Made by a program: the position numbers and the translations under genes. The notes beneath the pieces are model-generated. The model had not been told where the DNA came from, searched no databases, and was given only the letters and a program-made list of their open reading frames with translations. From assembly GCF_013149295.1 (NCBI RefSeq), contig NZ_JABGCB010000003.1, positions 58,631-122,630 on the forward strand: a stretch of 64,000 nucleotides of DNA, in the 5' to 3' direction. Position 1 is the first letter of the stretch. Every line of letters begins with the position of its first letter. This document shows, piece after piece, positions 32,697 to 41,670 of the stretch. This DNA is from Novosphingobium sp. SG751A. GTDB taxonomy: Bacteria > Pseudomonadota > Alphaproteobacteria > Sphingomonadales > Sphingomonadaceae.

Positions 32697-34013
32697 ATGC
32701 ACGGCCCGGGCGCCCAGATTCCCACAAGAACGCGCTATAAAATCATCGCGCTGATCTTCCTTGTGACCACGCTTAACTATGCGGATCGGGCCACTTTTTC
32801 CATCGCGGGCGGCGCGGCGGCCAAGGAATTATCGCTGACACCGGTGGCAACTGGATACGTGCTTTCGGCCTTTGCATGGGCCTATGCGCTGGCGCAGATT
32901 CCGGGCGGCGCATTGCTGGATCGTTTCGGAACCAAGCGGATTTACACCATCGCCATCGCCATTTGGTCGGTGCTGACCGCCGCGCAGGCTTTGGTCGGCG
33001 TGGTGCCGGGCGTTTCGGCGGTGGCGGCGCTGTTCAGCTTGCGCTTTCTGGTTGGGTTGGCCGAGGCGCCGTCTTTTCCCGGCAATGCGCGGCTGGTGGC
33101 GGCATGGTTTCCCGGCGCCGAGCGCGGCACCGCCTCGGCCATTTTCAACAGCGCGCAATATTTCGCGCTGGTGGCCTTCGCGCCCGTCATGGGCTGGATG
33201 GTCCATGCCTATGGCTGGCGCTCGGTGTTCTGGATGATGGGCGTGGTGGGGGTGATCGCCGCGCTGATTTTTGCCAAGATGATCCATGGGCCGGATCGCC
33301 ACCCGGGCGTCAATGCGGCTGAGCTGGACCTCATCCGCGAAGGCGGCGGCCAGATCGCGCTGGAGAGCAGCAGCGGGCAATCACTGGCTTTCAACTGGGC
33401 CAATATCAAGCCTCTGCTGGCCAACCGCATGATGCTGGGCATCTATATCGGGCAATACAGCATCAATGTGCTGACCTATTTCTTTGTCACATGGTTTCCG
33501 ATCTATCTGGTGAAAGAACGTGGCCTGTCGATTACGCAGGCCGGCTTTGCCGCCGCTCTGCCCGCGATCTGCGGCTTTGGCGGGGGATTGGTCGGGGGCG
33601 TGATCTCCGACCGCATCCTCAAACGCAGCGGCAGTCTGGATCAGGCGCGCAAGATGCCTTTGGTGTTCGGCATGGTGCTGGCTTCCAGCATTCTGGGCTG
33701 CGTCTGGCTGGACAGTCAGGCGGCGGTGCTGGGGGTGATGGCGCTGGCCTTTTTCGGCAAGGGGGTGGCCTCGCTCGGTTGGGCGGTGATGGCGGACGTG
33801 GCGCCCAAACGGCTGGCGGGGCTGTCGAGCGGGGTGTTCAACATGTTTGGCAATGCGGCGGGCATCGTGACGCCGATTGTGGTGGGCTATATCGTGGGGG
33901 CGACCGGGTCGTTCGATCTGGCGCTGTTGTTTGTGGCGGCGCATTGCGTGCTGACCATTCTGGCTTTTACGGTGATCGTCGGGCCGATCCGCCGTCTGGA
34001 GATTGGGGCATGA
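32697..34013 (+). CDS. MFS transporter, anion:cation symporter (ACS) family
   Basis: A 438-residue carrier with twelve predicted helices. Of the ATGs at 32694 and 32697 the second is better spaced (six bases) from GGAGA. ACS hallmarks are TTLNYADRATFSIAG in helix 1, GGALLDRFGTKR in loop 2-3 and the FLVGLAEAPSFPGNARLVAA stretch, as in glucarate, galactarate and galactonate carriers (GudP, GarP, DgoT). It probably imports a sugar acid by proton symport. The next gene, coding the Tat-exported protein, overlaps its stop by 4 bp, so the two are coupled. It is divergent from the TonB receptor gene. Confidence 0.93.
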   Translation: MHGPGAQIPTRTRYKIIALIFLVTTLNYADRATFSIAGGAAAKELSLTPVATGYVLSAFAWAYALAQIPGGALLDRFGTKRIYTIAIAIWSVLTAAQALVGVVPGVSAVAALFSLRFLVGLAEAPSFPGNARLVAAWFPGAERGTASAIFNSAQYFALVAFAPVMGWMVHAYGWRSVFWMMGVVGVIAALIFAKMIHGPDRHPGVNAAELDLIREGGGQIALESSSGQSLAFNWANIKPLLANRMMLGIYIGQYSINVLTYFFVTWFPIYLVKERGLSITQAGFAAALPAICGFGGGLVGGVISDRILKRSGSLDQARKMPLVFGMVLASSILGCVWLDSQAAVLGVMALAFFGKGVASLGWAVMADVAPKRLAGLSSGVFNMFGNAAGIVTPIVVGYIVGATGSFDLALLFVAAHCVLTILAFTVIVGPIRRLEIGA

Positions 34014-35830
34014 AGATGGATCGTCGTCAGTTGCTGGCCGGGGCCGCAGCGCTTGCCGCCAGCCCCGCCATGGCCGCAACCGCCGCGCCTTTGCGCATCA
34101 CCAGCCCGATGGCGGTCCCTCGCTGGGCAAGGTTGCAGCGGCAGTTGCTGGCCGCCCATACGCAGGCGTGCAAAGATTTTTACGCCACCTATGTCGATGC
34201 GCAGGACCATCTGAAATGCTTTGAACGCTGGGGCGCCAATGACGGGCCGGACGATGCGGCCGAGGCGACCAATGACTGGGTGCTGCTGCATGCCTTGGGC
34301 GCGGATGACAGCCTGCTGACCATGGCGCAAAAGTTCTGGGAAGGGCATTTGCGCCAGTACACCGGCATTCAGACCCGCGAGGTGCCGATTGCCCGCCAAG
34401 GCATGTATTACCGCGAATTCCCGGTCCAGATGGATTGGCAGCACAATTCCGAAGGGCTTTCGACGTTCAACGTGATGGGCCTGTCGGCGCCGCGCGATCC
34501 ACGCCTGCTGCTGCGCACGCGGCGCTTTGCCGATTTCTATACGGGCGCGGATAAAACGGTCGGCAATTATGACCCGCAGCACCGCGTCATCCGCTCGATC
34601 CTGAACGGCAGCCGGGGGCCGATGCTGCGCAAGGCAACGCCGCTCGACTGGGCGGGCGATCCGTTTGACGCTGGCCGCTTTCATCTGGAGCATGGCGAGG
34701 ACAGCTATGAGCAGTTTCTGCGCCATTATGATGAATATGATGACGTGGCCTGGGATACGCCGCTCAATCTGCAATCGACCACCTTGGGCCTCAATGCCTA
34801 TGCTCTGGGCGCGGGGGAACGTTTCCGCCGCTGGGTTCTGGATTACACCGATGCGTGGATGGAGCGGGCCAAGGCCAATGGCGGCATCTTTCCCAGCAAG
34901 GTCGGCCATGACGGCAAGGCGGCGGCGGATTGGTGGGGCGGCACCTATGGCTGGAATTTCGCGCCCATGGTGCCCCAGACCGGCGTGCGCGAAGGTCGCA
35001 ACCGCGTGCCCCGCGCGATCACGGCCTTCTTCAACGCGCTGCTGCTGACGGGGGATCGCGAATATCTCCATGTCTGGCGGCGTCAGAATGCGATCATCAA
35101 TGTGCAGGCCCGCATGGTGGACGGCAGGATGCAGACGCCCACCTTGTTCGGCCCCGAAGGCTGGCATGGCTGGAAGGCTGGCCCCTATCGTCAGGGTGCG
35201 TTTGAAATCTGGTATGCCACGCAAGACCCTCAAGACCGCGCGGCGGCGGGCAGCGATCCGTGGATCAGCTTTCTTGAAGGCGCCAACCCCGCCTATCCCG
35301 AGGCCGCTTTGGAGGCCGATCTGGCCCGATTGAGCAAGCGCGACGCGGCAAGGCGGGCGGATCATACCACGCCCGACAGCCGCCTTGCCGACTGGACGCT
35401 GGACTTCAACCCGGCCAGCGCCAAGGCTTTGGTGCAATTGACCACGGGGGGGCTGCATATTGCCCGGCCTACTTGGAATGCCGACAGTCCGCCGCAGGGC
35501 GGGGTCACGCTGCATTGCCGGTTGCGCTATTTTGATCCGGCGCGACGGCGGGCGGGATTGCCAACGGATGTGGCGGCGCTGGTCCATTCACTGGGCGATA
35601 CGCAGACGCAGCTTAGCCTTGTGAACACCGGCGACAAACCGCGCCGCGTGATCGTGCAGGGCGGGGCCTATGGTGAACACCGGATCGAGAGCGTGGAGAT
35701 TGAGGGGCGCAAGCATCCCGTTGGCGCGCGCCATTTCACGCTGGATCTGGCGCCGGGCGCCGGGGCGCGGCTGGTGCTGGGCATGAAGCGTTATGCCAAT
35801 CGGCCCAGTCTGGCGTTTCCTTGGACCTAA
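34010..35830 (+). CDS. Tat-exported protein of unknown function in the sugar-acid locus
   Basis: A 606-residue protein whose ATG overlaps the carrier stop by 4 bp. The N-terminus MKMDRRQLLAGAAALAASPA is a twin-arginine signal with a cleavage region near AMAATA. The mature part looks all-helical for about 400 residues with many aromatic and acidic pairs (ERWGANDGPDDAAEATNDWV, DWWGGTYGWNF), like an (alpha/alpha) toroid of sugar-acting enzymes. It ends in a beta-rich region (residues ~460-600, VTLHCRLRYFDP). I do not recognise a named family. Tat export plus coupling to the ACS carrier suggest a periplasmic enzyme or binding protein acting on the imported compound. Function is inference only. 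Confidence 0.8.
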   Translation: MKMDRRQLLAGAAALAASPAMAATAAPLRITSPMAVPRWARLQRQLLAAHTQACKDFYATYVDAQDHLKCFERWGANDGPDDAAEATNDWVLLHALGADDSLLTMAQKFWEGHLRQYTGIQTREVPIARQGMYYREFPVQMDWQHNSEGLSTFNVMGLSAPRDPRLLLRTRRFADFYTGADKTVGNYDPQHRVIRSILNGSRGPMLRKATPLDWAGDPFDAGRFHLEHGEDSYEQFLRHYDEYDDVAWDTPLNLQSTTLGLNAYALGAGERFRRWVLDYTDAWMERAKANGGIFPSKVGHDGKAAADWWGGTYGWNFAPMVPQTGVREGRNRVPRAITAFFNALLLTGDREYLHVWRRQNAIINVQARMVDGRMQTPTLFGPEGWHGWKAGPYRQGAFEIWYATQDPQDRAAAGSDPWISFLEGANPAYPEAALEADLARLSKRDAARRADHTTPDSRLADWTLDFNPASAKALVQLTTGGLHIARPTWNADSPPQGGVTLHCRLRYFDPARRRAGLPTDVAALVHSLGDTQTQLSLVNTGDKPRRVIVQGGAYGEHRIESVEIEGRKHPVGARHFTLDLAPGAGARLVLGMKRYANRPSLAFPWT

Positions 35831-36714
35831 CCGATTGCCTCGGCGCATAGGCGGCGCATCGGGTCGAGGGCGGGATTGGCATTGTCCCGCCGCCAGGCCA
35901 TGATCAGCTCGACCGGAAATTCGGGCTGGGTGACCATCTGGCGGAACTGCACATCGTCCGGGTGAAGCCCCAGCGCCGATTGCGGCACCACGGCGGCGGC
36001 CAGCCCTGCGCGCACAAGGCCCAGCATCGAATGGATCTGGGTCACATGCTGGACGAAATTTGGGGCCACCTGCGCCTCGTCAAACAGGCGCACCAGCATG
36101 TCGTGGAAATAGCCCGCGCCTTGCCTTGCATACATGATCAGCGGCTGGCCATCGAGATCGGCGGGCGTCAGGGTTGAAAGCCCCTGTCGCGGATCGCCCG
36201 AGGGCAGCGCGACCAGCAGCGGTTCGTGCAGGATGGTGAGCGTTTCAAATTCGGAGCGCACCACCGGGGGGCGGACAAAGCCGATGTCAATGAGGCCCGT
36301 GAGCAGCGCATCGGTCTGCTCGGTGCTGACCATTTCGCGCAGGTCCAGCTCGATATTGGGCAGGCTGGCGCGGGCTTGGGCCACGATCTGCGGCACCAGC
36401 GTATAGCCCGAAACGGCAGTAAAGCCGATGGCCACCTTGCCCGCATCGCCCTTGGCCACGCGCCGAGCCGATAGAGACGCGCTCTCGGCCAGCCGGACGA
36501 TGCGCCGCGCCTCGATCAGAAACACCCGGCCCGCAGGCGTCAGCGACACCGTGCGGCTGGTGCGTTCAAGCAGCGTCACATCCAGAATGCGTTCGAGCAA
36601 CTGGATCTGACGGCTGAGCGGGGACTGCGTCATGTTGAGCCGCTGGGCCGCGCGGCCGAAGTGGAGTTCTTCGGCCGCCGCGACGAAGCAGCGAAGCTGG
36701 CTGAGTTCGAACAT
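35827..36714 (-). CDS. LysR-family transcriptional regulator
   Basis: A 295-residue LysR regulator. The start at 36714 gives MFELSQLRCFVAAAEELHFG, the usual N-terminus of the winged helix; further upstream codons are not protein-like. The recognition helix lies in RAAQRLNMTQSPLSRQIQLL. The effector domain (about 90-290) includes GFVRPPVVRSEFETLTILHE and the LLVALPSGDPR segment, the type that binds small acids or aromatics. It lies 19 bases after kdgD on the same strand, so it is part of that transcript. Its stop overlaps the stop of the convergent Tat-protein gene by 4 bp. It likely controls the surrounding sugar-acid genes. Confidence 0.92.
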   Translation of the reverse strand: MFELSQLRCFVAAAEELHFGRAAQRLNMTQSPLSRQIQLLERILDVTLLERTSRTVSLTPAGRVFLIEARRIVRLAESASLSARRVAKGDAGKVAIGFTAVSGYTLVPQIVAQARASLPNIELDLREMVSTEQTDALLTGLIDIGFVRPPVVRSEFETLTILHEPLLVALPSGDPRQGLSTLTPADLDGQPLIMYARQGAGYFHDMLVRLFDEAQVAPNFVQHVTQIHSMLGLVRAGLAAAVVPQSALGLHPDDVQFRQMVTQPEFPVELIMAWRRDNANPALDPMRRLCAEAIG

Positions 36715-36733
36715 GGAACCCAGCCTAGCGTTT

Positions 36734-37666
36734 TCAGGCAGGAAGCGGGAGAGCATAAGGCGCGACTTTTTCGATAAGCGCGGCAAGCTGCGCATCTTCT
36801 GCCGCCGACAGATCGGTCAGCGGGCTGCGCACCGGTCCTGCATCGCGCCCGATCACCCGGCAACCGGCCTTGACGATCGAGACCGCATAGCCGCGCCCCT
36901 GATTGCGCAGGGCGATATAGGGCAGCACGAAATCGCGCAGTTGCTGCTGCACATGGGCGTGGTTGCCCGCGCGCACGGCGTTGTAGAATTCCAGCGCCCA
37001 TTGCGGCATGAAGTTGAAAATAGCCGAGGAATAGGTGGTCACGCCCATGGTCAGATAGGGCGTGGCAAAGGTTTCCGCCGTGGGCAGTCCGCCGATATAG
37101 GTCAGCCGGTCGCCCATGCGGGCATAGATGCGCGCCATCAGCTCGATATCGCCCACGCCGTCCTTATAGCCCACCAGATTGGCGTTGCGTTCGCACAGGC
37201 CCGCCAGCGTTTCATCATCCACAATCGCATTGCCGCGATTATAGACGATCACGCCCAGCCCCGTCGCGCGGCACACGGCCTCGATATGGGCTGCCAAACC
37301 TTCCTGCTTGCCCCCCATCAGATAGGGCGGCAACAGCAGGATGCCATCGGCCCCTGAGCTTTCCGCCTTGCGCGCGATGTCCACCGCAATCGCCGTGCCA
37401 TAGCCGCAGCCCGAGATCACCGGCACATTGGCCTTGCGCTCGGCCACGGCGGCGCGCACGACCTGGGCCACCTCGTCGGGCGTCAGCGAGAAGAATTCGC
37501 CCGTGCCGCCCGCAGCAAACAGGCCGGAGAGGTCATGTTCGAGCATCCATGCGCAATGGGCGCGAAAGCGGGCTTCCTCAAATGCGCCATCAGCATCGAA
37601 ATGGGTGACCGGAAACGACAGCAGGCCTTCGCCCAGCCGTTGCGCCATCGAGACGGGATCGAACAT
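36734..37666 (-). CDS. kdgD: 5-dehydro-4-deoxyglucarate dehydratase
   Basis: A 310-residue member of the dihydrodipicolinate synthase/aldolase superfamily. It is assigned to KdgD, which dehydrates and decarboxylates 5-dehydro-4-deoxyglucarate to 2-oxoglutarate semialdehyde. Evidence: [14 protein letters not shown], the [16 protein letters not shown] signature, VIVYNRGNA with the catalytic Tyr142, and [10 protein letters not shown] with the Schiff-base Lys168. The product is the substrate of the dehydrogenase at 28094. L-2-keto-3-deoxyarabonate dehydratase is a related alternative, but GEFFSLTP favours KdgD. It is followed by the LysR gene and divergent from the cyanophycinase-like gene. Confidence 0.93.
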   Translation of the reverse strand: MFDPVSMAQRLGEGLLSFPVTHFDADGAFEEARFRAHCAWMLEHDLSGLFAAGGTGEFFSLTPDEVAQVVRAAVAERKANVPVISGCGYGTAIAVDIARKAESSGADGILLLPPYLMGGKQEGLAAHIEAVCRATGLGVIVYNRGNAIVDDETLAGLCERNANLVGYKDGVGDIELMARIYARMGDRLTYIGGLPTAETFATPYLTMGVTTYSSAIFNFMPQWALEFYNAVRAGNHAHVQQQLRDFVLPYIALRNQGRGYAVSIVKAGCRVIGRDAGPVRSPLTDLSAAEDAQLAALIEKVAPYALPLPA

Positions 37667-37907
37667 TGCTATCTCCTGATATTGCGCGCCGCAAAAGCAT
37701 CCGGCGGGGCGCTGCTTCTGCGGCCCTGCCTAGGGTTTCGGCCGCGACAGGTCTAAACCAAAGGGGCGGTGGATTGATGCAGGATTTGGCTTGATGGCGC
37801 CGGGCGCGGGGCGCGCGCAATGGTGAACTGCGCAATTTGGCGGTTTGTCGCCGCGCCCCGTGGCTGTCAGATTTCGCCATGCATTCGATGGTCATGGGGG
37901 ACGATGC

Positions 37908-38900
37908 GTGAAATTTGCCAAAGCCTGTCTGATTGCGTTCGGCCTGATTGCCGCGCCGCTCCCTGCCTATGCTGAAGATGGCTATGCCCATTACATGGCG
38001 GGTGACCGCAGCCTGCCCACGCCGGGGCGGCGGGCGCCGGGCCTGCTGCTCTCGGGCGGGGGCGACTGGGATGTGGAGGCGTTCCGCTGGTTCGTGGCGC
38101 GCGCGGGCCATGGCCATATCGTCGTGCTGCGCGCCTCGCAGGGCGGACAGGCGGGCGAGGCTTTCATGAAAGAGATCGGCGGGGTGGCCTCGGTCGAAAC
38201 CTTCGTCTTTTCATCAAGGGCAGCCGCCTATGATCCGCGCATCCTGTCCGCGCTGGAGCGGGCCGATGGCGTGTTTATCGCCGGGGGCGATCAGTCGCGC
38301 TATGTCCGCTTCTGGCAGGCAACGCCGCTTTCGCGCCTGATCGACCGGCTGTCGCGCGATCGCCCGATTGGCGGCACAAGCGCCGGTCTGGCGATCATGG
38401 GGTGGTGGGGATATGGCGCCTTTGGCGACGATGGCATCACCAGCCCCGAGGCGCTGGACAATCCGATGGGGCCGGGGGTGAGCGTGGTGAACCGCTTCCT
38501 GCATCTGCCCCGGATGCAGCGGATTTTCACCGACAGCCATTTCATGATCCGCGGGCGGATGGGGCGGCTGATCGCTTTCCTTGCCAATGTCCGCGCAAGG
38601 GGCGCGAAGGATGTGGTCGGGCTGGGCATGGACGAGCGCGCCTCGCTGGTGGTGGACGGGGCGGGCCATGCGCGGCTGATGGCGCCAAAGGGCACATACG
38701 GATGGCTGGTGCAGCCGGGAGGCCTCGCGCAAAAGGCGGTGCTGGGCGAAAAGCTGGATTATGCCGGGGTGAAGATCACCGGGATCGGGGCCGAGAGCCG
38801 GTTCGACCTCAACACGTTGCAGGTTCGCCATCCGGCCTTTTCCGGCGTGGCGCAGGTGCGTGGGGGCGTGCTTTCGGGGGTTCCGGCTCCCTTGCCGTGA
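37908..38900 (+). CDS. Exported cyanophycinase-like S51 peptidase
   Basis: A 330-residue protein starting at GTG 37908, with GGGGGA about six bases upstream. The signal peptide ends at LPAYA (residue 22). The S51 fold is marked by GLLLSGGGDWD, FIAGGDQSRYVRFWQ and the nucleophile in GGTSAGLAIMG (Ser158). Cyanophycinases cut cyanophycin (multi-L-arginyl-poly-L-aspartate) to beta-Asp-Arg dipeptides; exported forms let non-producers feed on it. No cyanophycin synthetase is nearby. Other S51 members cut N-terminal Asp-X dipeptides (PepE), so the exact substrate is open. Confidence 0.87.
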   Translation: MKFAKACLIAFGLIAAPLPAYAEDGYAHYMAGDRSLPTPGRRAPGLLLSGGGDWDVEAFRWFVARAGHGHIVVLRASQGGQAGEAFMKEIGGVASVETFVFSSRAAAYDPRILSALERADGVFIAGGDQSRYVRFWQATPLSRLIDRLSRDRPIGGTSAGLAIMGWWGYGAFGDDGITSPEALDNPMGPGVSVVNRFLHLPRMQRIFTDSHFMIRGRMGRLIAFLANVRARGAKDVVGLGMDERASLVVDGAGHARLMAPKGTYGWLVQPGGLAQKAVLGEKLDYAGVKITGIGAESRFDLNTLQVRHPAFSGVAQVRGGVLSGVPAPLP

Positions 38901-38946
38901 CCTGCGGGCGCTGTCATAGCGGCGCGATGATGACGGAGAGAATGCA

Positions 38947-39405
38947 ATGAGCGTAGCCTTTCGCCGCGATGGCGATGAGGAACATCTGGAGCCGAAATTT
39001 GAGCTGCCCATCCCGCCCGGCCCCAATCTGGTGACGGCGCGCGGCAAGGCGCAGATTGAGGCGAAATGTAGCGAATGGGAGGCAACCGTTGCCGCCGCGC
39101 CCGACGAGGAGGCGATCAAATCCGCCCGCCGCCATCTGCGCTATTGGCGCAACCGCGCGGCCACGGCGCAGGACATGCCCGCGCCCGATGGCTCCTGCGT
39201 GGGTTTTGGCGCGACCGTGCAATTCCGCCTGAACGGCCAGACCCGCACCATCACCATCGTGGGCCATGACGAGGCTGATCCGGCCGCCGGCCTGCTCGCC
39301 TTCTCCGCCCCTCTGCCGCGCGCGATGATGGAGGCCGAGGCGGGCGAGATGGTCGATTTTTCCGACCGGGCCGAGGCGATTGAGATAATCTCAATTACGG
39401 TTTGA
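38947..39405 (+). CDS. GreA/GreB-family (Rnk-like) protein
   Basis: A 152-residue protein. The C-terminal half (about 75-152) matches the Gre-factor FKBP-like domain: VGFGATVQFRLNGQTRTITI, GLLAFSAPLPRAMMEAEAGE and MVDF. The N-terminal part is a short helical region (GKAQIEAKCSEWEATVAAAP...SARRHLRYW) rather than the full coiled coil with acidic tip of GreA. It may bind the RNA polymerase secondary channel without stimulating cleavage, as Rnk does. It stands between the cyanophycinase-like gene and cstA on the same strand, with gaps of 46 and 60 bases. Confidence 0.85.
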   Translation: MSVAFRRDGDEEHLEPKFELPIPPGPNLVTARGKAQIEAKCSEWEATVAAAPDEEAIKSARRHLRYWRNRAATAQDMPAPDGSCVGFGATVQFRLNGQTRTITIVGHDEADPAAGLLAFSAPLPRAMMEAEAGEMVDFSDRAEAIEIISITV

Positions 39406-39465
39406 ACACTGGCAAAGGCGGGATTTAGCCGTTAACCCGGCGCGCAGATGAGCCGGGAGAATGCG

Positions 39466-41496
39466 ATGTTTGGGCCTTTACCATGGATGGCGGCGGGTTT
39501 GCTGGGGCTGGGCGCTCTGGCCAAGGTGGCGCTGGACCATGGTGAGCCGATCAATGCGCTTTGGCTGGTGGTGGCCTCGCTGGGCTGTTTTGCGGCCTCC
39601 TATCGCTTCTATGCGCGGTTTATCGGGGCAAAGGTGATGGGGCTGGACAGCGCGCGGGCCACGCCTGCGGTGCGGCGGCCCGATGGGCTGGACTATGTGG
39701 CCACCGACCGCAATGTGCTGTTCGGCCATCACTTTGCTGCGATTGCCGGGGCCGGACCGCTGGTCGGGCCGGTGTTGGCGGCGCAGATGGGTTATCTGCC
39801 CGGCAGCTTGTGGATCATCTTTGGCGTGGTGCTGGCGGGCGCGGTGCAGGATTTCCTTGTCCTGTGCATCTCGATGCGGCGCGATGGCAAATCCTTGGGC
39901 GAAATCATTCGCATGGAAATGGGCGAGGTGGCGGGCGGCATTGCGCTGCTGGGCACCTTCATGATTATGGTCATCATTCTGGCCGTGCTGGCGCTGATCG
40001 TGGTGAAGGCTCTGGCCGAAAGCCCTTGGGGCATGTTCACCGTGGCGGCCACGGTGCCGCTGGCGCTGGCGATGGGCGTCTATTCGCGCTGGATCCGTCC
40101 GGGCCGCGTGGGCGAGGTTTCGCTGCTGGGGCTGGTGGGGCTGCTGGCCGCGCTGGTCTTTGGGCAGGATGTGGCGCAATCGGCCTTCTGGGGGCCTTTG
40201 TTCACCTATACGCCGATCCAGATCTGCTGGATTCTGATCGTCTATGGCGCGATTGCCTCGCTTTTGCCGGTCTGGCTTTTGCTGGCGCCCCGCGATTATC
40301 TTTCGACGTTTCTGAAGATCGGCACGATCATCGCGCTGGCCATCGGCATTCTGATCATGGCGCCTGCGCTCAAAATGCCCGCGCTGACGCAATTTGTGAA
40401 CGGCGGCGGGCCGGTGTGGTCGGGCGGGCTGTTTCCGTTTCTGTTCATCACCATCGCCTGCGGGGCGGTGTCGGGTTTCCATGCGCTGATCGCCAGCGGC
40501 ACCACGCCCAAGCTGATCGCCAGCGAGGCGGACGCTCCCTTCATCGGCTATGGCGCGATGCTGGCCGAGGCGTTCGTGGCGATCATGGCGCTGGTGGGCG
40601 CCTCGATCATCGAGCCGGGCATCTATTTCACCATGAACAGCCCCGCCGCGCTGATCGGCACCACGCCCGAAAGTGCAGCCGCGGCGGTGTCGGCCATGGG
40701 CTTTGCCATCACGCCCGAGGCCATCGTGCAATTGACCAAGGATATTGGCGAGCACACGATCCTCTCGCGCACCGGCGGCGCGCCCACGCTTGCCGTGGCG
40801 ATGGCGCAGATTTTCAGCCACGTGGTCGGCGGGGCGGCGATGAAGGCCTTCTGGTATCACTTCGCCATTCTGTTCGAGGCTTTGTTCATCCTGACCGCCG
40901 TGGACGCGGGCACGCGGGCGGGGCGGTTCATGGTGCAGGATCTGCTGGCCCGCGCGGTGCCGGGGTTCGCGCGGTTCGGCGGCATGGCGCAGGGGCTGAT
41001 CGGCACGGGCATCTGTGTGGCGGCCTGGGGCTTCTTCCTGCATCAGGGCGTAACCGATCCGCTGGGCGGGGTGAACACGCTCTGGCCGGTGTTTGGCATT
41101 TCGAACCAGATGCTGGCGGCAACGGCCCTGATGCTGGCCACCGCCGTGCTGTTCCGCATGAAGCAGCAGCGTTACGCATGGGTCTCGGCGCTGCCGACCG
41201 TGTGGCTGCTGATCTGCACGCTTTCGGCCGGGTGGCTCAAACTGTTTTCCGATGACCCCAAGGTGGGATTTTTGTCGCATGCGGCGAAATTTTCCGCCGC
41301 CGCCGCGCAGGGCAAGCTGCTGGCCCCGGCCAAGAGCATGGCGCAGATGGAGCGAATCATCTTCAACGACCGCGTTGACGCCCTGCTTTGCGGGTTCTTT
41401 ATGGTAGTGGTGCTGGCCGTGCTGGCGGCGGCGGTGCGGACTTGTCTGGCGGCCATGCGCAGCGAAGTACCCACAGTGCGCGAGGTGACGGCGTGA
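39466..41496 (+). CDS. cstA: Carbon starvation protein CstA (pyruvate/peptide transporter)
   Basis: A CstA-family membrane protein of 676 residues from ATG 39466, which has GGGAGA five bases upstream; an earlier ATG at 39448 lacks a ribosome site. It has about sixteen membrane segments. Characteristic stretches are TDRNVLFGHHFAAIAGAGPL, VGPVLAAQMGYLPGSLWI, SGTTPKLIASEADAPFIGYG and VDAGTRAGRFMVQD. E. coli homologues import pyruvate and perhaps peptides during carbon limitation. It is followed by ybdD with a GTGA overlap, its usual partner. Confidence 0.95.
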   Translation: MFGPLPWMAAGLLGLGALAKVALDHGEPINALWLVVASLGCFAASYRFYARFIGAKVMGLDSARATPAVRRPDGLDYVATDRNVLFGHHFAAIAGAGPLVGPVLAAQMGYLPGSLWIIFGVVLAGAVQDFLVLCISMRRDGKSLGEIIRMEMGEVAGGIALLGTFMIMVIILAVLALIVVKALAESPWGMFTVAATVPLALAMGVYSRWIRPGRVGEVSLLGLVGLLAALVFGQDVAQSAFWGPLFTYTPIQICWILIVYGAIASLLPVWLLLAPRDYLSTFLKIGTIIALAIGILIMAPALKMPALTQFVNGGGPVWSGGLFPFLFITIACGAVSGFHALIASGTTPKLIASEADAPFIGYGAMLAEAFVAIMALVGASIIEPGIYFTMNSPAALIGTTPESAAAAVSAMGFAITPEAIVQLTKDIGEHTILSRTGGAPTLAVAMAQIFSHVVGGAAMKAFWYHFAILFEALFILTAVDAGTRAGRFMVQDLLARAVPGFARFGGMAQGLIGTGICVAAWGFFLHQGVTDPLGGVNTLWPVFGISNQMLAATALMLATAVLFRMKQQRYAWVSALPTVWLLICTLSAGWLKLFSDDPKVGFLSHAAKFSAAAAQGKLLAPAKSMAQMERIIFNDRVDALLCGFFMVVVLAVLAAAVRTCLAAMRSEVPTVREVTA

Positions 41497-41669
41497 GCGG
41501 GTTTCTGCGCCGTTTGATGGGGGCGCTGGTGGGGATGCCCGATTATGACGCCTATCTGGCGCACCATCTGGCCCATCATCCCGAACGCGCGGCGATGACC
41601 CGCAAGGAGTTTTTCCGCAACCGCCAAGAGGCCCGTTATGGCAAGGGCGGCGGGGGTAAATGTTGCTGA
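41493..41669 (+). CDS. YbdD/YjiX family small protein
   Basis: A 58-residue protein starting at GTG 41493, overlapping the cstA stop by four bases. The sequence SGFLRRLMGALVGMPDYDAY, the HHLAHHPERAAMTRKEFFR part and a glycine-cysteine end (GGGGKCC) match the YbdD/DUF466 family, encoded almost always after CstA-type transporters. In E. coli such partners are needed for pyruvate uptake. The stop is one base away from the stop of the convergent ArsR gene. Confidence 0.93.
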   Translation: MSGFLRRLMGALVGMPDYDAYLAHHLAHHPERAAMTRKEFFRNRQEARYGKGGGGKCC

Positions 41670-41670
41670 A

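Noticed and set aside
33491..34009. A long N-terminal extension of the Tat-exported protein
   Set aside because: It shadows the MFS gene; the twin-arginine signal begins at ATG 34010, coupled to the MFS stop.
39478..41280. A 600-codon open frame on the minus strand
   Set aside because: Antisense shadow of cstA, rich in His, Arg and Gln.
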